From Cristatella mucedo (Eukaryota > Bryozoa > Phylactolaemata > Cristatellidae), in contig WPIO01000185.1 in the NCBI GenBank assembly GCA_009760855.2, forward strand, positions 234,001 through 294,000: a DNA stretch of 60,000 nt. Direction: 5' to 3'. The stretch's first letter is position 1. Each line of letters opens with the position of its first letter. The translations under genes were made by a program, and so were the position numbers. Of the stretch, positions 1-9,490 are shown one piece after another. A model generated the notes under the pieces. It saw only the letters and a program-made list of their open reading frames with translations, was not told the origin of the DNA and did not search any database.

Positions 1-86
1 GCAGCAAATGTAAAGCGCCTAGAAAGAGATTAAGTTCTCTGAGGGCGCTTTATCAAGTGCAATATTATTATTATTATTATTATTAA
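1..86 (+). mobile_element. LINE family A 3' end, left edge
   Basis: The 3' terminal hairpin (GCGCC ... GGGCGC arms around AGAGA/TCTCT) and (ATT)n tail of the CR1/L2-like LINE that recurs throughout the window. The tail runs straight into the 3' part of a viral fibre gene, so the LINE inserted into the virus. Any 5' part lies outside the window. Confidence 0.85.
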
Positions 87-297
87 CAGGATCTGATATT
101 CTTACATATTTTTTTGAATTTGCAGATAAATTGCCAGCTATACGTTGATCTGAAACTGCATCTTTTCTTAGATAATTATTATCAGCAAATGCTTTATTAA
201 CTGTTTCTAATGTATCAACAGTTTCTCCAACATTAATTATTCTGTTTGATGCAAAATCCAATGTTTCTTCCATTTGTAAATCTCTTTTAGAAAGCAT
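87..297 (-). pseudogene. Viral fibre-like gene, truncated by LINE
   Basis: About 70 codons read leftward from an ATG at 297. The protein carries the repeat seen in the neighbouring genes: an N-x-I-x-N segment, then a region like ET-V-N-K-A-F-AD, and a final ISDPVN motif. That pattern is typical of trimeric phage or virus fibre shafts. The reading frame then enters the LINE tail at 86, which translates as an asparagine run. The rest of the fibre, including any knob, is missing or lies left of the window. A TATAGA box sits about 20 nt upstream, inside the end of the preceding fibre gene. Fibre identity is inferred from the repeat pattern. Confidence 0.6.
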
Positions 298-299
298 GA

Positions 300-1269
300 T
301 TATCTTAATGCTCTATAAACAGTAATTATTAAGACTGTATATTTCATATCATCTGTAACAATTATGTTATCATTAATAAGTTTTTTTTATCTTTATCAAG
401 TATATAACTACCAAATATTATTTGTCTAAACTGAGTTGATGTATCAATAAATGTTTCTGATGAAGTCTGAGGTGGTATTAGTAGTTTTTATCGATAACCC
501 TTTCATCTGGTAAATATTTAGATTCTGGAGTATTTAAATAATATCCACCTTGTTCATAAATTGTACATATAGCATACAATCCTCTATCAATAACAATATC
601 ATTACTAGCTATAGCAAACGTTAAATCTCCAGATGATAAAATAGCTCTATTCATTCTAGGAAAGGTAGCTAAACCTCCAACACTTGTTGGTCCAAGATAC
701 TTTGCATAAAATCTAACCTCTGCAACATTACCATCATTTATTTTATTTATATAGCCAAGGTTTACACCATCAGTTGGATTAACAAGATCATTTACAATTC
801 TAATAATATTACTTGTCATATCTAGATTTCCATTAACAACTCAACCACGAACACTAAGAAAGTTTGTATCAATATAACCTTTATTTAATACACTATAATC
901 ATTATCTGGAGGTGCACTAGCTCTAATACCAGCATCTACAATTAAATTTCCTCTAATTGTTCCACCTGTAAGTGGTAATTTAGTATCAGCATAATCCTTT
1001 GTTGCAGCATCACTAGGATTTATAGTGTTAGCAAGATCTACTATTCTAAAATTATTCATATCAATATCTCCGTCATTCGTTGTTGATCTAGATATCTTAG
1101 TAACAAAATTTGTCTCTTTATACTTTCTATTTACTGCATCACCAGCACCAACAGGATCACCTAAATTTTTTATAAGATTATTATCCATATTTAGATTTCC
1201 GCCAAGTATATCACCAGTTTTCTTAATACCATTCTTTGATGACTTTCCTTTACTTCTTTTTCCTAACAT
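300..1269 (-). pseudogene. Viral fibre-like gene with C-terminal knob region
   Basis: Starts at an ATG directly preceded by TATAGA (1,272-1,277). The N-terminus is Lys/Gly/Ser-rich. It is followed by three shaft-like repeats with N-x-I-x-N-L-x-DP and DAV/DAA-x-K-x-Y motifs, including an LPLTGGTIRG segment of phage tail-fibre type. The remaining roughly 180 codons lack the repeat and are taken as a receptor-binding head. Breaks: in-frame TGA at 841-843, TAA at 478-480 with a frame change beside it, and another frame change near the T-run at 384-391. The gene ends at 300-302, three bases before the ATG of the next fibre gene. It lies in a tandem set of three minus-strand fibres. Function (host attachment) is inferred from family resemblance. 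Confidence 0.65.
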
Positions 1270-1272
1270 TTT

Positions 1273-2135
1273 CTATAAAATACTAACAATAAAATCTGTA
1301 AAAGTAATTCCACCTGCAACTTTAAACTTATCGATAGCATATCTACATGTCCCATCAATGTTAATTATTAAAACTACTGTATTACTTACACCATAAGTAT
1401 TATCACTAGTTAATTCTAAATAAGAATTAGTTTTATTAGTTGCGTACATAACATTAGATACCATACTAAAATTAGGTAACACTCTTGGAAAGAATGTTTT
1501 AAGATTAGTATTGTAAGCAATAACTTTTCCAGTAGCTGCAACAACAGGTATATCACCTGGTGTTATTTGTTGAGGCTGAAATGCATTACCTGTACTTCCA
1601 TTAGCAGTAATACTTAGACCTAACATATCAAGATGGAATATACTTGAAAAAGTACCATTCAAACCTAAGTATTTAAATGTTACTTGTTTGTTAGTATCAA
1701 CATACTGTTTTGATGCTACATCAAAAACTTTTACATTCATAATATTCTTTTTTCCCATATCGATACTTGACATTGCTTTACCTTGAAACACAGCAGTCAT
1801 AATTTTTAGTAAGCCATAGTTTATTACTTTATATGGTCTTAAATCTGAGTATACAGTTCCATCAGCTGAATTACCAGATATACATAAACATTATTACAAT
1901 TCAATTTTGATTTAATTACTGCATCTTTTTTAGGTAATAAATCAGTTAGAGCTGATACTTTTGCCATTTCTCCTGAAGGATTACTAATGACATTGTTACC
2001 AGCACTTGTTGTAAGAGCATAATCTAGCTATATAGCATCACCACTATTAACAGGAAATCCTAAGTTAGTTATTCTATTGTTATTTGCATTAAGATCAGTG
2101 TAAATATTACCGTTGACTTTTCTAACTTTTTCCAT
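1273..2135 (-). pseudogene. Viral fibre-like gene, first of tandem set
   Basis: Start ATG at 2,135, only 10 bp from the divergent start at 2,146, with TATATAATAT between. The N-terminal shaft has NGNIYTDLNANNNRITNLG followed by a PVN-SGDA motif, as in the other fibres. The C-terminal 175 codons (from about 1,800) are a non-repetitive, beta-rich, Asn/Thr-rich region, probably the head. Breaks: in-frame TAG at 2,028-2,030 and a frame change near 1,880-1,890. The TAG stop at 1,273-1,275 lies inside the TATAGA box of the next gene. The head differs from that of the neighbouring fibre, as expected for alternative receptor-binding proteins. Confidence 0.62.
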
Positions 2136-2148
2136 TATATAATATATG
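2133..2148. promoter_or_regulatory. Divergent start region, 10-bp spacer
   Basis: The minus-strand ATG (2,135-2,133) and plus-strand ATG (2,146-2,148) are separated only by TATATAATAT, which is AT-only and near-palindromic. It probably serves as a promoter in both directions, with almost no 5' leader. Confidence 0.5.
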
Positions 2149-3251
2149 CCGAAAAAAGTAAAGAAAGGTAAAGGAGTGGAAGAAGATTTAAAAGGAGGGA
2201 TTAAAACAACTAAAGATGTGTTAGATGGTGTTAAGACTTCAACAAAAATAGGTGAAAAAGCAGTTACAAAATTATTACCAAAACTTGCTGCAAGATTATC
2301 ACTTCAAGCTTCTGAAAAATTGCAACAGCTGTTCCTAAAGTCTTACAATCTCTTAAAGTTATTGGAGCTGGAACAAAAGTATTGGGAAGATTCCTATCAG
2401 GGTTTACAAGATTAGTTGACCTAAGTTTATTTATAAAAGGTATAGTAGATGATATTACTAGTGGGAAATACGGACAAGTATTCTGGAAAACAATGTCAGA
2501 AAAAAAAGGATTGCAAAAGATGATAGAATCACTAGAAATTGGTCTTGCAATTAATGATGTTTTACTTGCAGCAGAAAAAGATAACTATCCTTGACAATGG
2601 AATCCAAGTCAGTATTTAAGTGAAGTGTTTGGAAAAGAAGTGAATTGAGATAGCTCACAATTAGATCCTAAATCTTGGTCTAAGAATTTCTTGGTGGAAG
2701 TTAGGTCAGGAGGATTCTTACCTGCTATTCCTGAACTTGTAGGTTTGATTGCTGCTGCTATTGGTACGGCTGGAACAGTTATTTCAATTGGTGTAACTGT
2801 TGCAGGTCTAATAAAGAAATTAATAGATCAAACTATGTTCACTGGTAAAAGCCCACCTATGAAGACAAAGGAGCAAAGGATGGAGGCATTAACTTTGCAA
2901 CAAGAAAGGTTAACAAATGCAATAACTGACTTAAAGAAAATGGTAAAACTAATTGATAGAGGAGTTGATATTGATGTTAGTGGTAAAGTGCAACAATCAG
3001 AAGTACAAAATCGATTGGACTATCAAGATCAAGGGCGAGAACTTGCAGAGAAAGGAGGCGTTGATTTCTCACCGGAATTAAAAAGAGATATTAAACAAGT
3101 AGAAGCATCTACTGTTGGTGGTAAGAAAACATGTAATTATAAGGCTAGAAGTGCAATGCTGTTAAGCACTCTTTACAAACAAGGGAAAACAACAGAAGAA
3201 ATTGATAGAGAGATTAAAATATTGTTAGCAGAATTAAAAAAAACGTTGTAG
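2146..3251 (+). pseudogene. Viral structural-type protein, unknown, with hydrophobic segment
   Basis: Begins MPKKVKKGKG, a strongly basic N-terminus, followed by an amphipathic helical stretch. Around 2,720-2,830 there is a hydrophobic Ala/Gly/Val/Ile segment (GLIAAAIGTAGTVISIG), followed by a charged, coiled-coil-like C-terminus with many Lys/Glu. Breaks: a frame change near 2,320 and in-frame TGA at 2,592-2,594 and 2,646-2,648. The last 187 codons are open. No family is recognised. A basic plus membrane-active layout recalls adenovirus-type minor core or membrane-lytic proteins, but that is only an analogy. It forms a divergent pair with the fibre gene at 2,135. Confidence 0.5.
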
Positions 3252-3261
3252 CAACTAATAA

Positions 3262-3835
3262 TCAGTATAACGAACAAGTTTGTTGTCTGTCGTCATCTAA
3301 TGTATAAGTAAAATTAAGTTTTGTGAAAGTAATATGGTGTTTTATTGCAGCTAAATCGTAAGAAGTCGCAGCATCTTCTTCTTCTTCAAATAATCCCAAG
3401 TGTTTCTTTTTTTCCATCTAACTGAATATTTGCTTGCCATTTATTTGATTTCTCATGCCAACAAACTCCCATAAAATTTGATGACAAACCTTTTCTTTTT
3501 GGTTTATTCCTATTATTCTCAGAATGAGTAGCCTCACGTAAATTATAAAAAGAATTATTTAATTTATTAGTATCAATGTGATCTATTTCATAAAGTGGAA
3601 ATCTTTTTGTTATTATTAAAAATGCAAGTCTATGTGCGAGAAACAACTTTCCATCAATTGAAATGATTCTATAACCACGATTATTGATTATTCCAGCTTC
3701 TTCTAAAGCTTTTCTCGGACCTCTTGTTTCTTTCCAGAAAAACTTTCCGGTGAATGCATTATAGCCCAAAAGTTCCATAACACGTTCTCTAAATTCTTCA
3801 ACATTATCAACAGTAGTACAATAATCATCTGACAT
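3262..3835 (-). pseudogene. HNH endonuclease with AP2 domain
   Basis: About 190 codons from the ATG at 3,835, preceded by TATAAG. The N-terminal part has the NUMOD/HNH layout: LGYNAFTGKFFW, then RGYRIISIDGK, LAHRLAF, and the HNH core EIDHIDTNKLNN with NLREATHSENN (about residues 80-105). The C-terminal part is an AP2 DNA-binding domain: GVCWHEKSNKWQANI followed by a GK-x-LG segment. A frame change near 3,405-3,415, in a T-run, separates the first AP2 half from its end. HNH-AP2 proteins are typical mobile homing-type nucleases of phages and large DNA viruses and cut a specific DNA site. Here it lies between structural genes, as expected of a free-standing selfish gene. Its 3' end abuts the end of the 2,146-3,251 gene. 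Confidence 0.75.
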
Positions 3836-3890
3836 TTCTTATACAGTTTTTTTTAATCTGTTTACATTATTTTATTATATTATAGAAAAT

Positions 3891-4727
3891 ATGTATCAAG
3901 AAGTAAAACTATCATTGTCAGACCGTCAAGTAAAACTAATACACAAATCAATGGAGCCTATCTCAATCAGATTAAAACATTCAGATTTGACAGGTCCTAT
4001 TTCTTTTCTTGTCACTAAGACACAACTAAACAAAATAGAAAAAAGTAAGAGTGCTAGTAAAGGTTTGCAATTTAATCTTTCTTTGAAACAACTAAGAGCA
4101 AATAGAAAAATAGGAAGTGGAATAGTGGATATAATAAACAAGTTATCGGGTGGAAGAGAGTTTCATTTAAAATTACCTAAAGATGTTCAATCTGAATTCG
4201 TGCCAGGCGGAAGTTTCAATAATACAGGTGCTAACAGTTTTGCTGGGCCAGGTACCAAGTTCAGATAACGTTTAGATGAAGGTTATGAGGGTGGGAATTT
4301 TCTTGATAGAGCAGCTTTAGTGCATGATAGTCTTTACACAGAGACATCATCCGATCCAGAACCAAAAAGAACAGAAATACGAAACTTATCAGATCTCGTT
4401 CTTGCTGAATTTGCTGCACGCATCGCATTGGATCCTAAACAAGCAGCTTACGTTCGTGAAGATGCTAAAATAGTGGCAGCAATTATGAGTGCAAAAGCGA
4501 AGTTAGGTCTTGGTATAGGTGCTTCTATTCTTGATAGTAAATTCGCAATGGAATTCTTAAAAGATGAAATATCTAATCCAACAAGTATAAGGAAAATAAC
4601 CAATTATGCTAAAACTTTAATTGATAAGATGTTATCTATAAGTAAAAAAAGATATAGAACTAATATTTTTTTGTTTTATATATGTATTTATTTTTGTTTT
4701 ATTTTAAATGTTTTTAGTATCTATTAA
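3891..4727 (+). pseudogene. Capsid-associated protein with phospholipase A2-like domain
   Basis: Starts after TATAGAAAAT. The N-terminal 80 residues contain the LTKTQLNKI-type basic region seen in Polinton/adintovirus virion proteins (here VTKTQLNKIEKSKS, then Gly-rich). After a Gly/Phe/Pro-rich linker comes a GPGT loop and then ALVHDSLYTE. These correspond to the calcium loop and HD-x-x-Y catalytic helix of parvovirus-type secreted phospholipase A2 domains, which breach endosomal membranes during entry. An in-frame TAA at 4,266-4,268 falls between the two motifs. The C-terminus is helical and ends at 4,727, overlapping by 4 nt the end of the convergent gene. The PLA2 call rests on the two motifs and their spacing. 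Confidence 0.62.
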
Positions 4728-5210
4728 TCTGCAGGATTGAATTTATCCTGTGATTGTTGTTTATCTATATTATAAACTTTAACTTGATCAATCTTCAATT
4801 TAATACTAAGTCTTTCTTCTGATTTATAAGTATCTTTAGTAACATATGAACCGACTATAATTCCAGTAACAGCAAAGTCATTACCAAACTTTTGAATTAT
4901 TTCAGCAACACTAGTAAATTTAATTTGCTTGTTCTTTTGATCAAAGAAAATACTTGCTTTATTACCAAATGCAATTCTAATACCAATACTTGAACGAGCA
5001 CTCATATCATATCCACTATATTCAAGTTTCATACTTGCTCTATTAGCAATATCTTCAAGTGCAGGTCTCATATCTTCTGTAATGTACATCCATGCATTGA
5101 AGTAAGGCCTAGAATCTTTACTAATTTTCTCTTCAATGTGAATACGTGCTTGTTTTCCTTTAGGAATTACGACCGCAGCATTTTCGAGTACAACGAATTT
5201 TTTATTCTCC
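4724..5210 (-). CDS. Intact viral protein, unknown (possible OB-fold)
   Basis: Uninterrupted 162-codon frame, one of few intact ones in the viral element. The start is placed at the ATG at 5,210 (MENKKFVVLENA) because CATAGAAAT, a one-base variant of the TATAGA box, precedes it directly; a further in-frame ATG lies 4 codons upstream. The protein is rich in short beta-type stretches (AVVIPKG, ARIHIEEKI, FAVTGIIVGSYV, LSIKLKIDQVKVYN) with Lys and aromatic residues. This would fit a single-stranded-DNA-binding OB fold, but no diagnostic motif is visible. It is convergent with the PLA2-like gene (4-nt overlap) and tandem with the protease gene upstream. Confidence 0.55.
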
Positions 5211-5243
5211 ATATTTCTATGCAAGGAAAAGAAAATGTTTAAA

Positions 5244-5974
5244 TTAAATTAGTAATTCTATTGTTGATCCAAAATCCGATTCTTGCATTGGTTTTAAGAG
5301 GATTAGGCACCTTCTTCCACAATCTGTTTGATTGTATTCTTGTAACTTAAACGTCTGAAATGTTGGTATAACACCAAAAAGTTGTATAACTTCAGGCATT
5401 GGTGGAGCACCAAATGAATCAAGGTAAAAACATTTGTTTCCTTCTTTTTTAAGTGCTACCCAATGATATATTGCTTTTTCTGATTCACCAGTATTACAAA
5501 TAAGACATTCATTTCTTAATGGTTTTGTTAGTTCATCTCTTGCAAAGACACCTCTAAATTTTTTTATATCTAATTCTTTCATATAATTATTTATTTCTAT
5601 ATCAGTCAAAGGTATGATTTTACTTTTTTTTAATTGTTCAATAGTCTTTTTTAGCTCTGCAATTTTATCCCCAGAACTACTATATCTTTCTTTAATACCA
5701 GAGAATTTTCTACTAAGTGAATTTGATATTGCAGCAAATAAAGCAGGAGTTGGAACAGAAGATCCAGATTTGTTTTGTATTCTTCCTGAACCAGATTTGT
5801 TTTGTATTCTTCCTGAACCAGTACTTCTCAACTTAACAAACTTTGACTTCTTACTATCACAAATAGTACAAATACCTTTAAGCATTCCTCTCATTCCTTT
5901 CGTACTATCTACTTCTACATACTCTTCATGGAGTGTATCAGTTTGTTTTTACACTTCAAACAATATATTTCCAT
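5244..5974 (-). pseudogene. Adenain-like cysteine protease with N-terminal zinc ribbon
   Basis: The start ATG at 5,974 faces the ATPase start 21 bp away. Residues 1-45 hold two CxxC pairs (CLKC near the start, CTIC later) and resemble a small zinc ribbon found in Polinton-type viruses. Then comes a Ser/Gly linker with a doubled GRIQNKSGS unit and a helical stretch. The last 120 residues are an adenovirus-type maturation protease: IYHWVAL (catalytic His), FYLDSFGAP (Asp) and QTDCGRRCLILL (Cys). Such proteases cut capsid precursors in the virion. There is one frame change around 5,930-5,945, between the two cysteine pairs; the catalytic part from 5,894 down is open. The fusion of zinc ribbon and protease is as read here. 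Confidence 0.78.
5757..5820 (-). repeat. In-frame tandem duplication in protease linker
   Basis: Two copies of about 27-30 bp (plus-strand TTTGTTTTGTATTCTTCCTG in each) encode the doubled GRIQNKSGS unit. The unit is a multiple of three, so the frame is kept. Confidence 0.85.
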
Positions 5975-5998
5975 ATCTATTATAATATAGAAAAAATG
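5972..5998. promoter_or_regulatory. Divergent start region of protease and ATPase
   Basis: Minus ATG at 5,974 and plus ATG at 5,996 with 21 bp between them. The plus side reads TATAGAAAAA before the ATG and the minus side has TATAATAGAT, so each direction has its own TATA(A/G) box. Confidence 0.5.
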
Positions 5999-6667
5999 TC
6001 TTTTCAAGTTAAACCATTCAATTTTGGACAAGATATAGATACAGGACATAAAGAACCATTACTTAAAGTACCAATTAGATCATTAGTTCTTGGACCAAGT
6101 GGAACAGGTAAATCTCAGTTAGTAATGAATTGGATATTTTATGGAAAAGTTAATCATGATACTTGTACTATTATTGCTTCAAGTTTAAATCAAAAGTTAT
6201 ATCGTGGTCTTATGTCAATGACTAAAGAGAAACCTTCATTTGTTTGGGTTGATGGAATTGATAATATGCCAGAAGTTGATTCATATAAGAATTGTAAGAA
6301 TGTTGTTGTATTAGATGATTTGATGACAGAAGATCAATCTAAGATATTAGATTATTTCACTAGAGGAAGACATTAAGGATTGAATATATTTTATCTTGCT
6401 CAAGGATTTACTAATATTCCTAGAAGAGAAATAAGAAAGAATATAAATATGATAATAATCTTTAAACAAAACAATACTGATATAGAATATATTCGTGATT
6501 CATATGTTGGTGATATTGATAAGAAACAATTTAGAGAATGAGTTAACTCCTGTACAAGGAAAATATATAGTTGTTGTGTTATTGATTTAACTAAAACTGA
6601 AGATGAAGGAAGATTTTGGTCAGTAGATAATACAGGTAAACAATTAATAACTATTTTAATTGAATAA
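5996..6667 (+). pseudogene. DNA-packaging ATPase (A32/FtsK-HerA type)
   Basis: Walker A GPSGTGKS (about residues 33-40) and Walker B VVVLDDLM (about residues 101-108). Downstream there is the sensor-like stretch IFYLAQGFTNIPR, as in Polinton/adintovirus and poxvirus A32-like packaging ATPases, which pump genomes into preformed capsids. Total length of about 223 codons fits the family. Breaks: TAA at 6,374-6,376 and TGA at 6,539-6,541, both substitutions in an otherwise continuous frame. The start follows TATAGAAAAA. It forms a divergent pair with the protease. Confidence 0.85.
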
Positions 6668-6675
6668 AAGAGAAA

Positions 6676-6997
6676 ATGATTAACGGTAAAATATATGCGA
6701 GTAAGAACAGACCTTACAGAGGAAGTGTTCAAGAAGCAATAGATTTAAAGAATAAACTTGTTAATTTAGAAAGTTTACGTGTTGCTGAAATACTTGATAA
6801 TGCTCAAGAGATACAAAGAATTGAAGCAGAAATGAAAGCAAGAGATAGAGTTGAGCATGAACTAAATGAACGTGCTATAGAGAAATCAACTGATAACTCT
6901 GGTAATATTGTTATTAGTAAGTTAAAAAAGATTTAGACCTTCACTTGCAGTTCAAATGGAAGAACAGGAACAAGCTAAAAAAAATGTTAGAGTATAA
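6676..6997 (+). pseudogene. Small coiled-coil viral protein
   Basis: Open from the ATG at 6,676 for 86 codons. It is rich in Glu/Lys/Arg/Leu heptad-like spacing (LESLRVAEILDNAQEIQRIE), suggesting a coiled coil. The first stop is at 6,934-6,936. After a frame change in the adjacent A-run another open stretch runs to a TAA at 6,995-6,997, overlapping the next gene's start by 14 nt. No family recognised. Order (ATPase, small coiled coil, basic protein, minor capsids) suggests a virion or assembly role. Confidence 0.45.
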
Positions 6998-7691
6998 AGC
7001 ACCAGTAGATATTTCTAACATAGTAAAAAAAAAAGGCTTTGCTGCAATTGCTGAAGGAAAACCTAAAAATGCTGTAACTATTGCAAATCAAGCTAAAAAA
7101 AATGCTGCTAATCCAGAAATAAGAGAAGCAATTGATTCACTTCAAAAGGGAATTGCAGAGCATCTTAATTTTAATCCTTCAACTTCTAAGAGACCTAGTA
7201 AGAGAGTTAGAAAAGCAAAAGTTGTTAAAGAACCTGTTGTTCAATCGGTTCAAGAACCTGTTACAGTTGTTCAAGAATCTGAAACTGATATTCTAAAAGA
7301 AAAGAAACAATATCTTCTTGATACAATTAAAACTAGAGGATCAGGATCTAATAAAGTAAGAAACGCTATAGAAAGTATGAGAGTAGATAATAAAGAAAAA
7401 TTTAATTCTGATGTTGGATTTTTACTTGCAGAATTGAGAGCTTTGGATAAAAGAAATCAAACAGAAAATGTTATTTATAGTTATCTTACTTATACTGGAC
7501 AAGGAATAGAAATAGTTCCATTGTTTTTAAAATCTGAAAAAGAAGTACTTGATAAACTTGATCTATGTTTAAGTGAACTTGCTGCTGGGAATAGAGGTGT
7601 GATACCTTCAATAAGTTCTGCAGTAGATTACCTTGCTACATCGAAAAGCACCCAAAAAATATGTTGCAAAGATAAACAATCTTTTATTTAA
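6984..7691 (+). CDS. Basic viral protein, unknown, intact
   Basis: The start is placed at the ATG at 6,984 (MLEYKAPVD) rather than at an upstream alternative start, because it overlaps the previous gene's end as elsewhere in the element. Of 235 codons, the first 90 are Lys/Ala-rich. A central Lys/Arg patch (SKRPSKRVRKAKVV) could bind DNA or act as a nuclear signal. It is followed by a VQEPV repeat and a helical C-terminus. The frame is intact. It ends 10 nt before the next start, with TATATAGAA in the gap. No domain is recognised; a core or scaffold role is a guess from context. Confidence 0.5.
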   Translation: MLEYKAPVDISNIVKKKGFAAIAEGKPKNAVTIANQAKKNAANPEIREAIDSLQKGIAEHLNFNPSTSKRPSKRVRKAKVVKEPVVQSVQEPVTVVQESETDILKEKKQYLLDTIKTRGSGSNKVRNAIESMRVDNKEKFNSDVGFLLAELRALDKRNQTENVIYSYLTYTGQGIEIVPLFLKSEKEVLDKLDLCLSELAAGNRGVIPSISSAVDYLATSKSTQKICCKDKQSFI

Positions 7692-7700
7692 TATATAGAA

Positions 7701-8569
7701 ATGAGTGACTTGGTAAAAATTGCTAGTGATATATTAAAGAATCTTGAAAGCATTAGAAAAACTAGTCAAGCAAGTAAAGAAGGATACGTTTTCAATGCAA
7801 CTGGAACAACTAATCCAATAAGAACTAGGGTTAATAAACCAATATTACTAAGAGGTAAAAACTTCAAGATCTGTTTTAAGATATTTGCTGCAACTAACTC
7901 TATTAGAAATATAACTGAAACTAATAATACATTTATTTATAGAGGAACTGGTGGTTCAGAACAAACTATTAAATTAAGTCCTGGAATATATGGTGGTACA
8001 ACTGATGATATAAATGTTGGAATTGCTGATACAATTAATAATTCAATTACACAATCTGGAGCACCAACTGATAATTTTCAAATGGGGCTTGATACTGCTA
8101 CTTCAAAGTCATGGATTAAGTTACCTGTTGGTTGGTCATTCCTTGCAAGTAAATCTACTCTTTCTACTATATTAGGATTTACCTCTGCTGCTTATACTAC
8201 ACTTTCTGCTGCTGACTTTGCTAAGATGTATTCTGATATTACACCAGTCATTTGCCTACCTAATACTAAGGTTGATTCTGAGAATGAAGTGTATGTTAGT
8301 AATATTGATTTTATAGTTATAATTTGTAACATGGTTGCAAGTGGAACTAGTTTTATAAATAAGAAAGAGTCACATCAGTGTTAGCCAGTTTTCCTTATGA
8401 TGCCTATCCGTGGAGTCTAATGGTCTATGAACCAAAAACTATTGAATATCATAATGTTGCTAATGATTCTATCTCTGATATAGTAATTACTATAACTGAT
8501 CAAAACCAAAATCTAATAGATTTAAATTCCCAAAATATTACGGTTGCTATAGAAATTCTCGAAGTTTAA
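7701..8569 (+). pseudogene. Penton-like minor capsid protein, copy 1
   Basis: Starts MSDLVKIASDIL directly after TATAGAA. It contains LSPGIYGGTTDDINVGI, an x-PG-x-Y strand/helix feature also present in the next gene, and ends in DIVITITDQNQNLIDLN and a terminal IEI strand. The adjacent gene ends the same way, so the two are paralogues. Gly/Thr/Asn-rich beta content and position just before the capsid gene match the single-jelly-roll minor capsid (penton) of Polintons. A frame change lies near 8,360-8,380. The gene stop at 8,567-8,569 is followed at once by TATAGA. Penton identity is inferred, not proven. Confidence 0.58.
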
Positions 8570-8578
8570 TATAGAAAA

Positions 8579-9481
8579 ATTTCAATAAGATTAACTTGAA
8601 CTAGTAGTTCAGAATCAAAAACTATATATCCCCCGATTATGCTAGGATCTGATTCAGGTTACAATAAAATTGGATTACGTAGAGTAGAATTTACTTATAC
8701 TAATAAAGTAGTATTAAATATACTAAAAGATATAAACGATAAACTTTGGTTTAAGTGGTCAATGACTGATGCATCACCTGCTTATATCACAATTGCTCCT
8801 GGTTATTATGATTCAAATAAAATAACAGCAGCTCTAAATAGAGGACTATCAGAACCTCAACCAAAAACTATCGTTGCTCCAAATGGTTCAACAACGACAT
8901 CAACGGTTAGTGCTTTTTATGATTCAACTAAAAGAAATAGTGCAGGTATAAAATTTAGTTTTGATACAGATGATAGAATACTAATCCAAATAGTTGGTGA
9001 TTATGTTGTTCTACTTGGAAGCAATTCTAATGTTGCTGTGAATTCAATAGGTGATACTCTTGGTTTTAATTCAAATCAACAAGGAACATTTGATTCTGCT
9101 CTTGTAGGTGGAACACCATATGAAGCAATAGAAAAAGCAATGTACTTTGCAGGAATCTTTAAAGCATGGAATAAAATGTTATTACCAGACAATAAAGGAA
9201 TACGATGGATAAGTGTTGATTGTGATTTAGTTGATCCTTTTAAGAATTATGTAGAAAGAAGAAAAGGATTCTTAGAGCAATGTACTTCTTTACATATTAT
9301 AGAGATTGATGATATTAGACCAGGTTAAAAGGTTGATCTACATATTAATAATGTATTGTATTTATCAAGACGTGGAGATATAGATGGAATAAGTAGTTTT
9401 AAAATAAGTTTAACAGATCAGAATGGAAATCCTGTAAGTATTATCACTAATGTAGTTGCAACAATAGAAATTTCAAAGTAA
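8579..9481 (+). pseudogene. Penton-like minor capsid protein, copy 2
   Basis: Follows copy 1 with TATAGAAAA in the gap. The expected start position at 8,579 reads ATT, so the start codon is lost. The frame is open apart from TGA at 8,597-8,599 and TAA at 9,326-9,328. Shared features with copy 1 are ITIAPGYYDSNK near the first third and ISLTDQNGNPVS near the end, followed by a short IEI strand. The product is about 300 residues, beta-rich. The stop at 9,479-9,481 merges with TATAGAG of the next gene. Tandem duplication followed by divergence explains the pair. Confidence 0.58.
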
Positions 9482-9490
9482 TATAGAGTA

